A stretch of 64,000 nt of DNA from Bog-532 sp965277615 (lineage in GTDB: Bacteria > Actinomycetota > Actinomycetes > Streptosporangiales > Streptosporangiaceae): positions 434,001 to 498,000 of the forward strand of contig CBDIDG010000006.1 in assembly GCA_965277615.1 (NCBI GenBank), given 5' to 3'. Each line of letters begins with the position of its first letter. Position 1 is the stretch's first letter. The notes below the pieces were generated by a model. That model had not been told where the DNA came from. It worked only from the letters and a program-made list of their open reading frames with translations, and ran no database searches. The position numbers and the translations under genes were made by a program. Of the stretch, positions 42,492-51,980 are shown one piece after another.

Positions 42492-43690
42492 GCAACCAGC
42501 CCGTAACCACCGCCGACCCGGCCAGCGACGGCGCCGCCAGCAATGGTTCTGGCAGCGACGGCGACGTCCTGCTCCGGGTGGAGAACCTGGTCAAGTACTT
42601 CCCGGTCGCCTCCCAGTCGCTGTTCCAGCGGCAAAAGGACTATGTCCACGCGGTCGAGAACGTCAGCCTGGAGGTCCGCCGCGGCCAGACCCTCGGCCTG
42701 GTCGGCGAGACCGGCTGTGGTAAGTCCACCCTGGCCCGCTGCATCATGCGGCTGTACGACATCACCTCCGGCACGATCACCTTCGACGGCGAGGACATCA
42801 GCACGCTGTCCCGTAGAAGGATGCGCCCGTTCCGCCGGGACATGCAAATGATTTTCCAGGACCCCTACGGCTCGCTGAACCCGCGCCGCCGGGTCGGGTC
42901 GATCATCGGGGACCCGTTCGCGATCCACGGCATCGCCGACGGTGCGGACCGCAAGAAGCGGGTCCAGGAGGTCATGGAGCTGGTCGGGCTCAACCCGGAG
43001 CACTACAACCGGTTCCCGGCCGAGTTCTCCGGTGGCCAGCGCCAGCGCATCGGCGTGGCCCGGGCCCTGGCCTTCCGGCCCAAGCTGGTGATCTGCGACG
43101 AGCCTGTGTCCGCGCTGGACGTGTCGATCCAGGCGCAGATCATCAACCTGCTGTCCGACCTGCAGAAGGAGTTCGGCCTCACCTACATCTTCATCGCCCA
43201 CGACCTGTCGGTGGTCCGGCACGTGAGCGACCGGGTGGCGGTCATGTACCTCGGGCAGATCTCCGAGTCCGCGCCCAGCGCCGAGCTGTGGCACCACCCG
43301 CGGCACCCGTACACCGACGCCCTGCTGTCGGCGGTGCCGGTGCCCAACCCGGACCAGGCCGACCAGGGGAAACGGATCATCCTGGTTGGGGACGTACCGT
43401 CCCCGGTGGCCCCGCCGTCCGGCTGCCGGTTCCACCCGCGCTGCCCCAAGGCCGCGCCCACCTGCGTGGACACCGAGCCCGCGCTGGAGCCCCGGCTGGG
43501 TGACGGCCCGGAACACCTGACCAAGTGCCACTTCCCGGTCGAGGAAGGGGAGGACATCTCCCTGGCCAAGCCCACGATCAGCGCCGAGAATCGTGTCGTG
43601 GAGACCGGCGTCCTGGGCGGCGGCGACGTCAGCCTGCCCGGCCCGATCACCGCGGACGCCGCCCCGAGCGTCGCCAAGGAGGAAGCATGA
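42488..43690 (+). CDS. Oligopeptide-type ABC importer ATPase (OppF/DppF-like), system 1
   Basis: This is the second ATPase, 400 aa. A 35-residue Ser/Ala/Gly-rich leader precedes LRVENLVKYFPV. Walker A GETGCGKSTLARC, signature FSGGQRQRIGVARAL, Walker B VICDEPVSALDVS, FIAHDLSVVRHVS and the C-terminal GCRFHPRCPKAAPTC are present. A tail of about 45 residues after the FHPRCP region is longer than usual. ATG 42488 overlaps the previous stop, and its own TGA overlaps the next gene (ATGA at 43687). The frame open upstream to 42272 is a shadow. Confidence 0.94.
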   Translation: MSNQPVTTADPASDGAASNGSGSDGDVLLRVENLVKYFPVASQSLFQRQKDYVHAVENVSLEVRRGQTLGLVGETGCGKSTLARCIMRLYDITSGTITFDGEDISTLSRRRMRPFRRDMQMIFQDPYGSLNPRRRVGSIIGDPFAIHGIADGADRKKRVQEVMELVGLNPEHYNRFPAEFSGGQRQRIGVARALAFRPKLVICDEPVSALDVSIQAQIINLLSDLQKEFGLTYIFIAHDLSVVRHVSDRVAVMYLGQISESAPSAELWHHPRHPYTDALLSAVPVPNPDQADQGKRIILVGDVPSPVAPPSGCRFHPRCPKAAPTCVDTEPALEPRLGDGPEHLTKCHFPVEEGEDISLAKPTISAENRVVETGVLGGGDVSLPGPITADAAPSVAKEEA

Positions 43691-44655
43691 GCCAGAGCCT
43701 TGCCTCCATCGAGCCGCCGCCGACCGAGCCACCCGCCGGCGTTATCGAAGGCCCGGCCGCCAAGAAGATCGAGGGCCGCAGCCCGTGGCGGCTGGGCATG
43801 GAACGGCTGGTCCGGGACCGGGCCTCGATGATCTCCCTCGCCGTGATCGTGATCATCGTGCTGGTCGCCATCTTCGCGCCGGTCATCGCGGCCATCGTCG
43901 GCCACGGGCCCAACCAGCAGTTCAACGCGATCGGCCTGACCGCGATCGGCCAGCCCAAGGGCCCCAGCTCGACATTCCTGCTCGGCACCGACGACCTGGG
44001 CCGCGACATCATGGTCCGGATTGCCTACGGCGCCCGGATCTCGCTCATCGTCGGGGTGGTGGCTACCGCGCTCACCGTGGCCGTCGGCGCGGTGGTCGGC
44101 CTGATCGCCGGTTACTTCGGCGGGGCCACCGACTCGATCCTGGCCCGGTTCATGGACTGGCTGCTGGCCATTCCGTTCCTGCTGTTCGCCATCTCCCTGG
44201 TGACGATCATCGGTGCGGGCCTGACCGTGGTCATCATCGTCATCGGCTTCTTCGGCTGGGCCTCGGTCGGCCGTATCGTCCGCGGCCAGGTGCTGTCGCT
44301 CAAGGAGCGTGAGTTCGTCGAGGCGGCCCGGGCCCTGGGGGCCAGCCCGTGGCGGATCATGTTCGTCGACATCCTGCCCAACGTGCTGGCCCCGATCATC
44401 GTCTACTCGACCCTGCTCATCCCGCTGTCGATCGTCACCGAGGCGTCTTTGTCCTTCCTCGGTGTCGGCATCCCCGCGCCCACCGCGGACTGGGGCCAGA
44501 TGATCAGCGCGTCGCAGAACGTGTACCAGTACGGGGCCTGGTGGTACCTGGTGTTCCCCAGCCTCGCCCTGCTGATCACCACGCTGGCCTTCAACATCTT
44601 CGGTGACGGCGTCCGCGACGCGTTCGACCCGCGCGGCGACCAGCTATTCGTCTAG
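43687..44655 (+). CDS. Oligopeptide-type ABC importer permease (OppC/DppC-like), system 1
   Basis: The 322-residue permease has six helices after a cytoplasmic N-terminus of about 50 residues. HLLGTD-type FLLGTDDLGRDIMVRIAYGARISL marks DppC-like subunits, and the EAA loop is EFVEAARALGASPWRIMFVDILPNVLAPI. The C-terminus FNIFGDGVRDAFDPR is standard. In this operon the C-type permease comes before the B-type, the reverse of most Opp/Dpp operons. Confidence 0.93.
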   Translation: MSQSLASIEPPPTEPPAGVIEGPAAKKIEGRSPWRLGMERLVRDRASMISLAVIVIIVLVAIFAPVIAAIVGHGPNQQFNAIGLTAIGQPKGPSSTFLLGTDDLGRDIMVRIAYGARISLIVGVVATALTVAVGAVVGLIAGYFGGATDSILARFMDWLLAIPFLLFAISLVTIIGAGLTVVIIVIGFFGWASVGRIVRGQVLSLKEREFVEAARALGASPWRIMFVDILPNVLAPIIVYSTLLIPLSIVTEASLSFLGVGIPAPTADWGQMISASQNVYQYGAWWYLVFPSLALLITTLAFNIFGDGVRDAFDPRGDQLFV

Positions 44656-44665
44656 GAGCCTTCCA

Positions 44666-45631
44666 GTGGCACGATTTCTGATCCGCCGGATCCTCCAGGG
44701 CATCCTGGTCATGTGGCTGGTGACCGTCGGCGTCTTCCTGATCTTCTACGTTGGCCCGGGCCCGAGCGCGGTGGCCCGTACGCTGGCCGGCAAGTCGGCC
44801 ACGCCGCAGGTGGTGGCCGAGGTGTCCCACCGGCTGCTGCTCGACCGGCCGCTCTGGGTCCAGTACGGCCATTTCCTGTGGCTGCTGCTGCACGGCAACC
44901 TCGGTTATTCCTTCTACCACCAGCAGTCCGTCAACTCGATCATCGCGGCGGCCTTCCCGATCACGCTGTCGCTGGTCGTCGGCGCGGCCATCTTGTGGAT
45001 CGTGCTCGGGGTGCTGAGCGGCGTGCTGTCGGCGGTCAAGTCCCGGTCGCTGCTGGACCGCACGTTCACGCTGCTGGCCCTGATCTTCTACTCGATGCCC
45101 ACGTTCGTGCTTGGCCTGCTCTTGCTGCTGGTGTTCTACTACGAGCTGACCATCCACGGCATCCACGCCTTCCCCGGCTCCGGCTACACCAAGTTCACGA
45201 CCGATCCGTGGCTCTGGTTCCGCGGGCTGGTGCTGCCGTGGATCACGCTGGCGCTGGTGTCGGCGGCCACCTACACCCGGCTGACCCGTGGCTCGATGCT
45301 CGACGTGCTGGGTGAGGACTACATCCGCACCGCCCGGGCCAAGGGCATGCCAGAACGCCGGGTGATCTTCCGGCACGCGCTGCGGGCCGCGCTCACCCCG
45401 GTCGTCACCCAGTACGGCATCGACGTCGGCGTGCTGCTCGGCGGGGCGGTCATCACCGAGTACGTGTTCGGCATGCCCGGCCTGGGCTTCACCGCGGTCC
45501 AGGCCATCCAGCAGCAGGACCTGCCGGTCGTCATCGGCGTGGTCATCGTGGCCGCGGCCGCGGTCGTGGTAGCCAACATCGTGGTCGACGCGCTCTACGC
45601 GGTGCTCGACCCCCGGGTCCGTTTGCACTGA
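44666..45631 (+). CDS. Oligopeptide-type ABC importer permease (OppB/DppB-like), system 1
   Basis: This 321-residue permease begins at its first helix: ARFLIRRILQGILVMWLVTVGVFLIFY is the DppB N-terminus, followed by QYGHFLWLLLHGNLGYSF and the EAA loop EDYIRTARAKGMPERRVIFRHALRAALTPVV. The end is DALYAVLDPRVRLH. GTG 44666 is used with TAGGAG upstream; an upstream in-frame ATG at 44603 would overlap the C-type permease by 53 bases. It ends just before a tandem duplication and a bidirectional terminator. Confidence 0.93.
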   Translation: MARFLIRRILQGILVMWLVTVGVFLIFYVGPGPSAVARTLAGKSATPQVVAEVSHRLLLDRPLWVQYGHFLWLLLHGNLGYSFYHQQSVNSIIAAAFPITLSLVVGAAILWIVLGVLSGVLSAVKSRSLLDRTFTLLALIFYSMPTFVLGLLLLLVFYYELTIHGIHAFPGSGYTKFTTDPWLWFRGLVLPWITLALVSAATYTRLTRGSMLDVLGEDYIRTARAKGMPERRVIFRHALRAALTPVVTQYGIDVGVLLGGAVITEYVFGMPGLGFTAVQAIQQQDLPVVIGVVIVAAAAVVVANIVVDALYAVLDPRVRLH

Positions 45632-45690
45632 CCCACCCAACAACGAAAAACGAGAACCGGGCCCACCCAAAAACGAAAAACGAGAACCGG
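45631..45690. repeat. 30-bp tandem duplication next to a terminator
   Basis: Bases 45631-45660 and 45661-45690 are copies differing at two positions (shared core ACGAAAAACGAGAACCGG). Read on the minus strand they are T-rich (TTTTTCGT) and lie directly after the terminator stem for leftward transcription, so the duplication doubles the T-tract. Confidence 0.88.
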
Positions 45691-45717
45691 GGCACCCGCC
45701 AGGGTGCCCCGGTTCTT
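45683..45717. terminator. Bidirectional intrinsic terminator
   Basis: GAACCGGGGCACCC, loop GCCA, GGGTGCCCCGGTTC is a perfect 14-bp stem, extendable by A-T and G-T pairs. It is followed by TTTAT on the right and preceded by AAAAACG on the left. It lies between the importer operon (+) and the convergent PAC2 gene (-), and should stop both transcripts. Confidence 0.9.
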
Positions 45718-45724
45718 TATTCGT

Positions 45725-46675
45725 CTACAGTCCGCCGGGCTCGCCGCGGCGGCCGCGGCGGCGCAGGTACCGCTCAAACTCGCGGGCGATCGCGTCCCCG
45801 CTGGCCTGCGGCAGGTCGGTGGCGTCCTTGGCTTCTTCCAGCGTCCGGACGTACTCCGCGACCTCGGAGTCCTGCTGAGCGAGCTCGTCGACCCCACGCT
45901 CCCAGGCCCGCGCCTCCTCGGCCAGGTCGGCCAGGGGCAGCGGCGCGTCCAGGATGTCCTCCACGCCCCGCAGCAGGGCCAGCGTGGCCTTGGGGTTCGG
46001 CGGGGTGGCCACGTAGTGCGGCACCGACGCCCACAGCGACACCGCCGGGATGCCGGCCTGGGCCAGTGAGTGCTGCACCACGCCCAGGATGCCGGTCGGG
46101 CCCTTGTAATCCGAGAACGGCGCGGTCACGTTGGCCGACAGCTTCGGGTCGGAGGCGCCGACCGACACCGGCACGGGCCGGGTGTGCGGCGCGTCGGCCA
46201 GCAGCGCGCCGAGCAGGATGACGGACTCCACGCCCAGTTCGGTCAGGCCTTGGACCAGCTCGCTGGTGAACGCCCGCCAGCGCATGTTGGGCTCGATCCC
46301 GTGCACCAGCACGATGTCCTTGTCCAGCCCGGTACCGGGGACGGCGATCGCGTCGCCCTCGTCGCTACCGGCCGGAAGACCGACGGTCATCGCACCGTCC
46401 GCGGCGGCCGGCTCCGGCGCCTGGGCGTGGGCCACCGACAGCCGGGTGGTCGGCCAGACCAGCCGTTCGATCTGGCCACCGTTGATCTCGACCACCGGCC
46501 GCGTGACCTGGAAGTCGTAGAAGTCATCGGGCTCTATGGCGGCGATCGGCGTCGCCTGCCACGCGATCCCCAGATGGCTGATGACACCACTGGCGGCCTC
46601 CCCGGCGTCGTTCCAGCCTTCGAAGGCGGCTATGGCGACAGGCGATTTAAGCTTTCCCAGCCGATCAAACTCGAT
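45725..46675 (-). CDS. PAC2 family protein, apparently with an ATC start
   Basis: PAC2 proteins are related to a proteasome-assembly chaperone and are common near metH in actinobacteria; their role is unknown. The first ATG/GTG/TTG in frame is GTG 46495, but the conserved PAC2 N-terminus (IEFDRLG, VAIAAFEGWNDAGEAASG, DDFYDFQVTRP) is encoded continuously upstream to 46675. No canonical start occurs before an in-frame TAG further back. A strong Shine-Dalgarno GGGAGGAGG (46692-46684) lies eight bases before ATC 46675, giving 316 aa starting I-E-F, where relatives have M-I-E-F. An ATT at 46696 is the other option. The C-terminus ends with an arginine- and glycine-rich tail. Confidence 0.85.
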   Translation of the reverse strand: MEFDRLGKLKSPVAIAAFEGWNDAGEAASGVISHLGIAWQATPIAAIEPDDFYDFQVTRPVVEINGGQIERLVWPTTRLSVAHAQAPEPAAADGAMTVGLPAGSDEGDAIAVPGTGLDKDIVLVHGIEPNMRWRAFTSELVQGLTELGVESVILLGALLADAPHTRPVPVSVGASDPKLSANVTAPFSDYKGPTGILGVVQHSLAQAGIPAVSLWASVPHYVATPPNPKATLALLRGVEDILDAPLPLADLAEEARAWERGVDELAQQDSEVAEYVRTLEEAKDATDLPQASGDAIAREFERYLRRRGRRGEPGGL

Positions 46676-46873
46676 GGCTCCCCCCTCCTCCCAAATCGAC
46701 TCAGCCGAGTACTGGCTTGTGGCTCCAGCCTACGTGGCCGACGACCCTGGCAGCATCATGAGCCGGAAGCCGCGCCGCCCAGGTTAGCCAGGACGGTATT
46801 TCTGCGCTCGCGTACGGGGTCATAAGATCGTGCATCCGTGCAGTCACATCGACACATCCGTACACTAAAAACG

Positions 46874-49800
46874 ATGAGCGCGCCTGTGAAAGAAATGACA
46901 AAGAGTGACGCCGGGGGCACGCTCCGGTCTGCGCTCGCTAGCCGGGTAGTCGTGGCCGATGGGGCCATGGGCACCATGCTGCAGGCCAGCGACGCGACCC
47001 TGGACGACTTCGACGGCCATGAGGGCTGCAACGAGATCCTCAACGTGACCCGGCCGGACATCGTCCGATCCGTGCACGACGCCTACTTCGAGGCCGGCGC
47101 CGACTGCGTCACGACCAACACGTTCGGGGCCAACCTGGCCAACCTGGGCGAGTACGGCATCTCGGACCGGATCGGTGAGCTGTCCGAAGCCGGGGCCCGC
47201 ATCGCCCGCGAGGCCGCGGACGCTCACGCCACACCAGAGCGCCCGCGCTGGGTGCTCGGCTCGATGGGGCCGGGGACCAAGCTGCCGACCCTCGGGCACG
47301 TCTCGTTCAGCGTGCTGCGCGACGCCTACCAGGAGAACGCGGCCGGGCTGCTGCGCGGGGGCGCGGACGCGCTCATCATGGAGACCTGCCAGGACCTGCT
47401 GCAGACCAAGGCCGCGATCATCGGCGCCCGGCGGGCCATCACCGCGGCGGGCTCGGACACGGTGCTGATCGCGCACGTCACGATCGAGACCACCGGCACC
47501 ATGCTGCTCGGCAGCGAGATCGGGGCCGCGCTGACCGCGCTGGAGCCGCTCGGGGTCGACGCCATCGGGCTCAACTGCGCTACCGGTCCCGCGGAGATGA
47601 GCGAGCACCTGCGCTACCTGGCCGCGCACGCCCGGGTTCCACTGTCCTGCATGCCCAACGCGGGCCTGCCCGAGCTGACCTCCAACGGGGCCCACTATCC
47701 GCTCACCGCGACCCAGCTGGCCGACGCGCACGACCGGTTCACTAGCGAGTTCGGCCTGTCGCTGGTCGGCGGCTGCTGCGGCACCACCCCCGAGCACATC
47801 GCCGCGGTGGTGGAGCGGGTCGGCGGCCGCGACCTGACCTGGCGCCGGCCGCGCCCCGAGCCGGGCGTGGCCTCGCTCTACACGCACGTGCCGTTCCAGC
47901 AGGACACCACGTTCCTGGCCATCGGCGAGCGGACCAACGCCAACGGCTCCAAGGCGTTCCGCGAAGCCATGGCGGCCGAGAAGTGGGACGAGTGCGTGCA
48001 GATCGCCCGGGCCCAGACCCGCGACGGCGCCCACCTGCTCGACGTGTGCGTGGACTACGTCGGCCGGGACGGCGTGGCCGACATGAAGGAGATCGTCGGC
48101 CGGTTCGCCACCGCGGCCACCCTGCCGCTGGTGCTGGATTCGACCGAACCGCCGGTCATCCAGGCCGGCCTGGAGCTGCTCGGTGGCCGCGCCGTGGTCA
48201 ACTCGGTCAACTACGAGGACGGCGACGGCCCGGACTCCCGCATCGCCAAGATGATGCCGCTGGTCAGCGAGCACGGTGCCGCGGTCATCGCCCTCACCAT
48301 CGACGAACAGGGGCAGGCCCGCACCGCCGACTGGAAGGTGTCCGTGGCCACCCGGCTGATCGAGGACCTGACCCGCAATTGGGGCATGCGGCTGTCCGAC
48401 ATCATCGTGGACACCCTTACCTTCCCCATCGCCACCGGCCAGGAGGAGACCCGGCGGGACGCGATCGAGACCATCGAGGCCATCGCCGAGCTCAAGCGGC
48501 GCTACCCCGAGGTGCAGACCACGCTGGGCGTCTCCAACGTCTCGTTCGGGCTCAAGCCGGCCGCACGGGCCGTGCTGAACTCAGTCTTCCTGGCCGAGTG
48601 TGTCCAGGCCGGGCTGGACTCGGCCATCGTGCACGCCTCGCGGATCATGCCGGTCAACCGGATCCCTGACGAGCAGCGGCAGGTGGCCCTCGATCTGGTC
48701 TACGACCGCCGCCGGCCGGACTACGACCCGCTGAGCCGATTCCTCGAGCTGTTCGAGGGCGTGGACATGGCGGCGATCAAGGAGAGCCGTGCCGCCGAGC
48801 TGGCCCGGCTGCCGCTTTGGGAGCGGCTCAAGCGCCGCATCATCGACGGCGAGCGCAAGGGGCTGGAAGCCGACCTGGACGAGGGCCTGACCCAGCGGCC
48901 CGCGCTGGAGATCGTCAACGCCGTGCTGCTGGACGGCATGAAGACGGTCGGCGAGCTGTTCGGGTCGGGCCAGATGCAGCTGCCGTTCGTGCTGGCCTCG
49001 GCCGAGGTCATGAAGAGCGCGGTGGGTTACCTCGAACCGCACATGGAGCAGACCGGCGAGGACGGCAAGGGCCGGATCGTGCTGGCCACGGTCAAGGGCG
49101 ACGTGCACGACATCGGCAAGAACCTGGTCGACATCATCTTGTCCAACAACGGCTACGACGTGGTCAACATCGGCATCAAGCAGCCGATCTCGGCCATCAT
49201 CACCGCGGCCGACGAGCACAACGCCGACGCCATCGGCATGTCCGGCCTGCTGGTCAAGTCGACCGTGGTGATGCGGGACAACCTGGCCGAGCTGAACTCG
49301 CGCGGCATGTCGGCCCGGTGGCCGGTGCTGCTGGGCGGGGCCGCGCTCACCCGCGCCTACGTCGAGCAGGACCTGGCCGCGCTGTTCGACGGCGAGGTGC
49401 GCTACGCGCGGGACGCGTTCGAGGGCCTGCGGCTGATGGACGCGGTGATGGCAGTCAAGCGCGGGGACGAGGGCGCGCAGCTACCGGAGCGGCGGACCCG
49501 GCAGGTGCGCCGGCCGCTGCGGTCGCTGCCGGATACCGAGGCCACCGACACGGTGCCGGTCCGGTCCGACGTGGCTGAGCTGGCTGAGCTGCCCGAGCCG
49601 CCATTCTGGGGCACCCGGGCCGTCACCGGCATCTCGCTGGCCGAGTACGTGCCCTACCTGGACGAGCGGGCCACGTTCATGGGCCAGTGGGGGCTGAAGC
49701 CGTCTCGCGGCGCCGACGGCGTCAGCTACGAGGAACTGGTCGAAGAGCACGGGCGGCCGCGGCTGCGGATGTGGCTGGAGCGGGCCCGGACCGAGGGACT

Positions 49801-50380
49801 GCTGGAGCCCGCGGTGGCCTACGGCTACTTCCCCTGCGTCAGCGAGGGCAACGACCTGGTCATCCTGGACTCCGATGGCAAGGAACGGGAGCGGTTCACG
49901 TTCCCGCGCCAGCGCCGGGACCGCCGGCTGTGCCTGGCCGACTTCTTTGCCTCCCGCGAGTCCGGCCGGACCGACGTGGTCGCCCTGCAGCTGGCCACGA
50001 TGGGAAGCCGGGTCAGCGAGGTCACCGGCGAGCTGTTCGCCAAGAACTCTTACCGGGACTACCTGGAGCTGCACGGCCTGTCCGTCCAGCTGACCGAGGC
50101 CCTGGCCGAGTACTGGCACACCAGGGTCCGGCGCGAGCTGGGCATCGGGGACCAGGACTCGGGCAACATCGAGGACTTCTTCCGGCTCGGCTTCCGCGGC
50201 GCGCGGTACTCGTTCGGCTATCCGGCCTGCCCCGACCTGGCCGACCGGGCCAAGGTGGCGCGGCTGCTGCGGCCGGAGGAGATCGGGGTCGAGCTCACCG
50301 AAGAGATGCAGCTTGTTCCCGAGCAGTCCACCGACGCGCTCGTGGTCCATCACCCCGAGGCGAAATACTTCAGCACGTGA
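46874..50380 (+). CDS. metH: Cobalamin-dependent methionine synthase MetH
   Basis: MetH transfers the methyl group of methyltetrahydrofolate through cobalamin to homocysteine. The protein (1168 aa from ATG 46874) holds all modules: homocysteine domain with VADGAMGTML and zinc Cys-Cys in VGGCCGTTPEHIA (near residue 300), pterin domain with AIGERTNANGSKAFREAM (about 350), cobalamin cap and B12 domain with the cobalt-ligand motif DVHDIGK (about 743), and the AdoMet reactivation domain (RRDRRLCLADFFASRESG to the end). Alternative starts are GTG 46838 and ATG 46895; none has a strong ribosome site. The stop overlaps the next GTG. No riboswitch was recognised upstream; two ACATCCGT-like words (46833, 46853) are repeated there. 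Confidence 0.96.
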   Translation: MSAPVKEMTKSDAGGTLRSALASRVVVADGAMGTMLQASDATLDDFDGHEGCNEILNVTRPDIVRSVHDAYFEAGADCVTTNTFGANLANLGEYGISDRIGELSEAGARIAREAADAHATPERPRWVLGSMGPGTKLPTLGHVSFSVLRDAYQENAAGLLRGGADALIMETCQDLLQTKAAIIGARRAITAAGSDTVLIAHVTIETTGTMLLGSEIGAALTALEPLGVDAIGLNCATGPAEMSEHLRYLAAHARVPLSCMPNAGLPELTSNGAHYPLTATQLADAHDRFTSEFGLSLVGGCCGTTPEHIAAVVERVGGRDLTWRRPRPEPGVASLYTHVPFQQDTTFLAIGERTNANGSKAFREAMAAEKWDECVQIARAQTRDGAHLLDVCVDYVGRDGVADMKEIVGRFATAATLPLVLDSTEPPVIQAGLELLGGRAVVNSVNYEDGDGPDSRIAKMMPLVSEHGAAVIALTIDEQGQARTADWKVSVATRLIEDLTRNWGMRLSDIIVDTLTFPIATGQEETRRDAIETIEAIAELKRRYPEVQTTLGVSNVSFGLKPAARAVLNSVFLAECVQAGLDSAIVHASRIMPVNRIPDEQRQVALDLVYDRRRPDYDPLSRFLELFEGVDMAAIKESRAAELARLPLWERLKRRIIDGERKGLEADLDEGLTQRPALEIVNAVLLDGMKTVGELFGSGQMQLPFVLASAEVMKSAVGYLEPHMEQTGEDGKGRIVLATVKGDVHDIGKNLVDIILSNNGYDVVNIGIKQPISAIITAADEHNADAIGMSGLLVKSTVVMRDNLAELNSRGMSARWPVLLGGAALTRAYVEQDLAALFDGEVRYARDAFEGLRLMDAVMAVKRGDEGAQLPERRTRQVRRPLRSLPDTEATDTVPVRSDVAELAELPEPPFWGTRAVTGISLAEYVPYLDERATFMGQWGLKPSRGADGVSYEELVEEHGRPRLRMWLERARTEGLLEPAVAYGYFPCVSEGNDLVILDSDGKERERFTFPRQRRDRRLCLADFFASRESGRTDVVALQLATMGSRVSEVTGELFAKNSYRDYLELHGLSVQLTEALAEYWHTRVRRELGIGDQDSGNIEDFFRLGFRGARYSFGYPACPDLADRAKVARLLRPEEIGVELTEEMQLVPEQSTDALVVHHPEAKYFST

Positions 50381-51120
50381 CCGACCCCGCCTCCCAGCCC
50401 GCGGACGATGAGTCGCTGCGGGCGGTGCTATTCGACATGGACGGCCTGCTCATCGACTCCGAGCCGCTCTGGTTCGAAGTCGAGACCGAGGTGATGACCC
50501 GGCTCGGCGGTACCTGGACCCCGGCTGACCAGGAGGCCCTGCTCGGCAGCTCGCTGGACCGGTCCGTGCGCTACTTCATGGACCGGGCCCAGGTAAGCGC
50601 CGACCCGGCCGAGGTCGGCGAGTGGATGATCGGCGGCATCGTGGCCAAGGTGCTCGATCACGGGGTCACGATCATGCCCGGCGCCGCGGCCTTGGTCGCC
50701 GACGTGGCAGCGTCCGGGCTGCCGTACGCGCTGGTCACGTCCTCCCGGCGCCGGTTCGTGGACGCGGTGCTGGCCCGGACCGGGCTGCGGTTCCCGGTCA
50801 TGGTGACCGGCAGCGACGTTCGCCGGGGCAAACCCGACCCCGAGCCGTACCTGCTCGCGACCAGCCGCCTGGGCGTGCCCCCGGGCCAGAGTGTGGTGCT
50901 GGAAGACTCGATCACCGGTGTGACCGCGGCCGAGGCGGCCGGCTGCTTCGTGGTCGCGGTGCCCACCCTGGGCGGGATCGAGCCGCGCCCCGGCCGCCTG
51001 GTCCGGCCGTCCCTGCGCGGCGCCGACGTGGCCTGGCTCCGGGCCGCATGGGCCGAAGGGCACCCGCCTGGGCGGTTCATCCAGTCTGCAGGCTGTGTAA
51101 CGATGGGAGAGGGGCAGTAG
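50377..51120 (+). CDS. HAD-family hydrolase (beta-phosphoglucomutase-like)
   Basis: This 247-residue HAD phosphatase has nucleophile motif AVLFDMDGLLIDSEPLW near residues 16-30, motif II in LVTSSRRRF, Lys in RRGKPDPEPYL, and motif III VVLEDSITGVTAAEAAG. It probably removes phosphate from a sugar phosphate or similar small metabolite. GTG 50377 forms a GTGA overlap with the metH stop, so it is coupled to metH, a conserved actinobacterial pairing. The frame open from 49687 is only the metH shadow. Confidence 0.9.
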   Translation: MTDPASQPADDESLRAVLFDMDGLLIDSEPLWFEVETEVMTRLGGTWTPADQEALLGSSLDRSVRYFMDRAQVSADPAEVGEWMIGGIVAKVLDHGVTIMPGAAALVADVAASGLPYALVTSSRRRFVDAVLARTGLRFPVMVTGSDVRRGKPDPEPYLLATSRLGVPPGQSVVLEDSITGVTAAEAAGCFVVAVPTLGGIEPRPGRLVRPSLRGADVAWLRAAWAEGHPPGRFIQSAGCVTMGEGQ

Positions 51121-51156
51121 GGGTACCCCGGAAGCTTTCGACGTCAAGGCGGGCAG

Positions 51157-51705
51157 ATGTCGACTTACAACTCGATCGCATGGTTGCCGCTCTGTGCCGG
51201 GCTGACCGGCCTCGGGCTGGTGGCCAGCTGGTTCGCGTGGCGCAGGCGAGGACTCGGTTCCGGGCTACGGGGGGTGGCGTGGTCGCTGCTGCCGCTGGCC
51301 GCGTACCTGACCGGCTCCATCCAGATGTTCTGGAAGATCGGCACCGCGATCGGCGACTTCGCCGCGCACCTCGTGCTGTCACCCAAGGTCTGGTCCGGTG
51401 TCGGCGTGGCTGCGCTGGCCGTGGTGCTGTTCTTCGTTTCCGCGCCGCTCAAGCGCCGCCGTAAGCAGGCCAGGAAGGCCGCCGCGGCCGGGGAACCCGG
51501 TGCGGCTACCGAGTCCGGCGCCCCGCGCCCGGCCGTCGCCGGGCAGGCCGGTGCCAACGGCAACGGCAGCGCCAACGGCACCCGCCCCCAGGAGCTCGAG
51601 CCCAGCCGCTCCCGCCCGGCCAAGGCGGCCAAATCCAAGGGCGAGCCCGTCGACGACGACATGCGCGAGGTGGAGGAGATCCTCCGCCGTCGCGGCATCA
51701 ACTGA
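51157..51705 (+). CDS. Small membrane protein, unknown function
   Basis: The 182-residue protein has three hydrophobic segments in the first 100 residues (about 8-25, 41-58, 80-98) with basic loops WRRRGLG and KRRRKQARK. The tail is polar and low-complexity (Ala/Gly/Asn/Pro), ending in a short charged helix DDDMREVEEILRRRGIN. The terminal helix motif recurs in actinobacterial homologues, so the gene is believable, but no domain name is assigned. It lies downstream of the metH-HAD pair and may be cotranscribed. Confidence 0.7.
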   Translation: MSTYNSIAWLPLCAGLTGLGLVASWFAWRRRGLGSGLRGVAWSLLPLAAYLTGSIQMFWKIGTAIGDFAAHLVLSPKVWSGVGVAALAVVLFFVSAPLKRRRKQARKAAAAGEPGAATESGAPRPAVAGQAGANGNGSANGTRPQELEPSRSRPAKAAKSKGEPVDDDMREVEEILRRRGIN

Positions 51706-51980
51706 GGAGATCTTCCGCCCCTCGCCGTCGGCGGCCGAGGACTTTGCGTCGGGGTGCGCCGGTGGGCCCGATACGCGTGACGATGATCACTTCAATAGTT
51801 TCGGCGTGACAGCCTGGTCCTGATTCCGTCACGATTAAGGCACGAGAGGGCCCGGGGACTGGCGTTTTCCCGGCAATTCACGGAATCTCGTTCTAGCGCA
51901 AGGCCGCCTGGGGCTAGCTGCCGTTCCGACGGGCGGCTGCCCGTTCCGCTGCGGCCCGGGGATCAGGAGAAACGCTCGTT

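Noticed and set aside
46801..46873. Cobalamin or S-adenosylmethionine riboswitch before metH
   Set aside because: The leader is short and lacks the conserved boxes of either riboswitch; only a repeated ACATCCGT-like word is seen.
49687..50376. Possible fusion upstream of the HAD phosphatase
   Set aside because: It is a shadow of metH; GTG 50377 overlaps the metH stop and starts just before the HAD motif.
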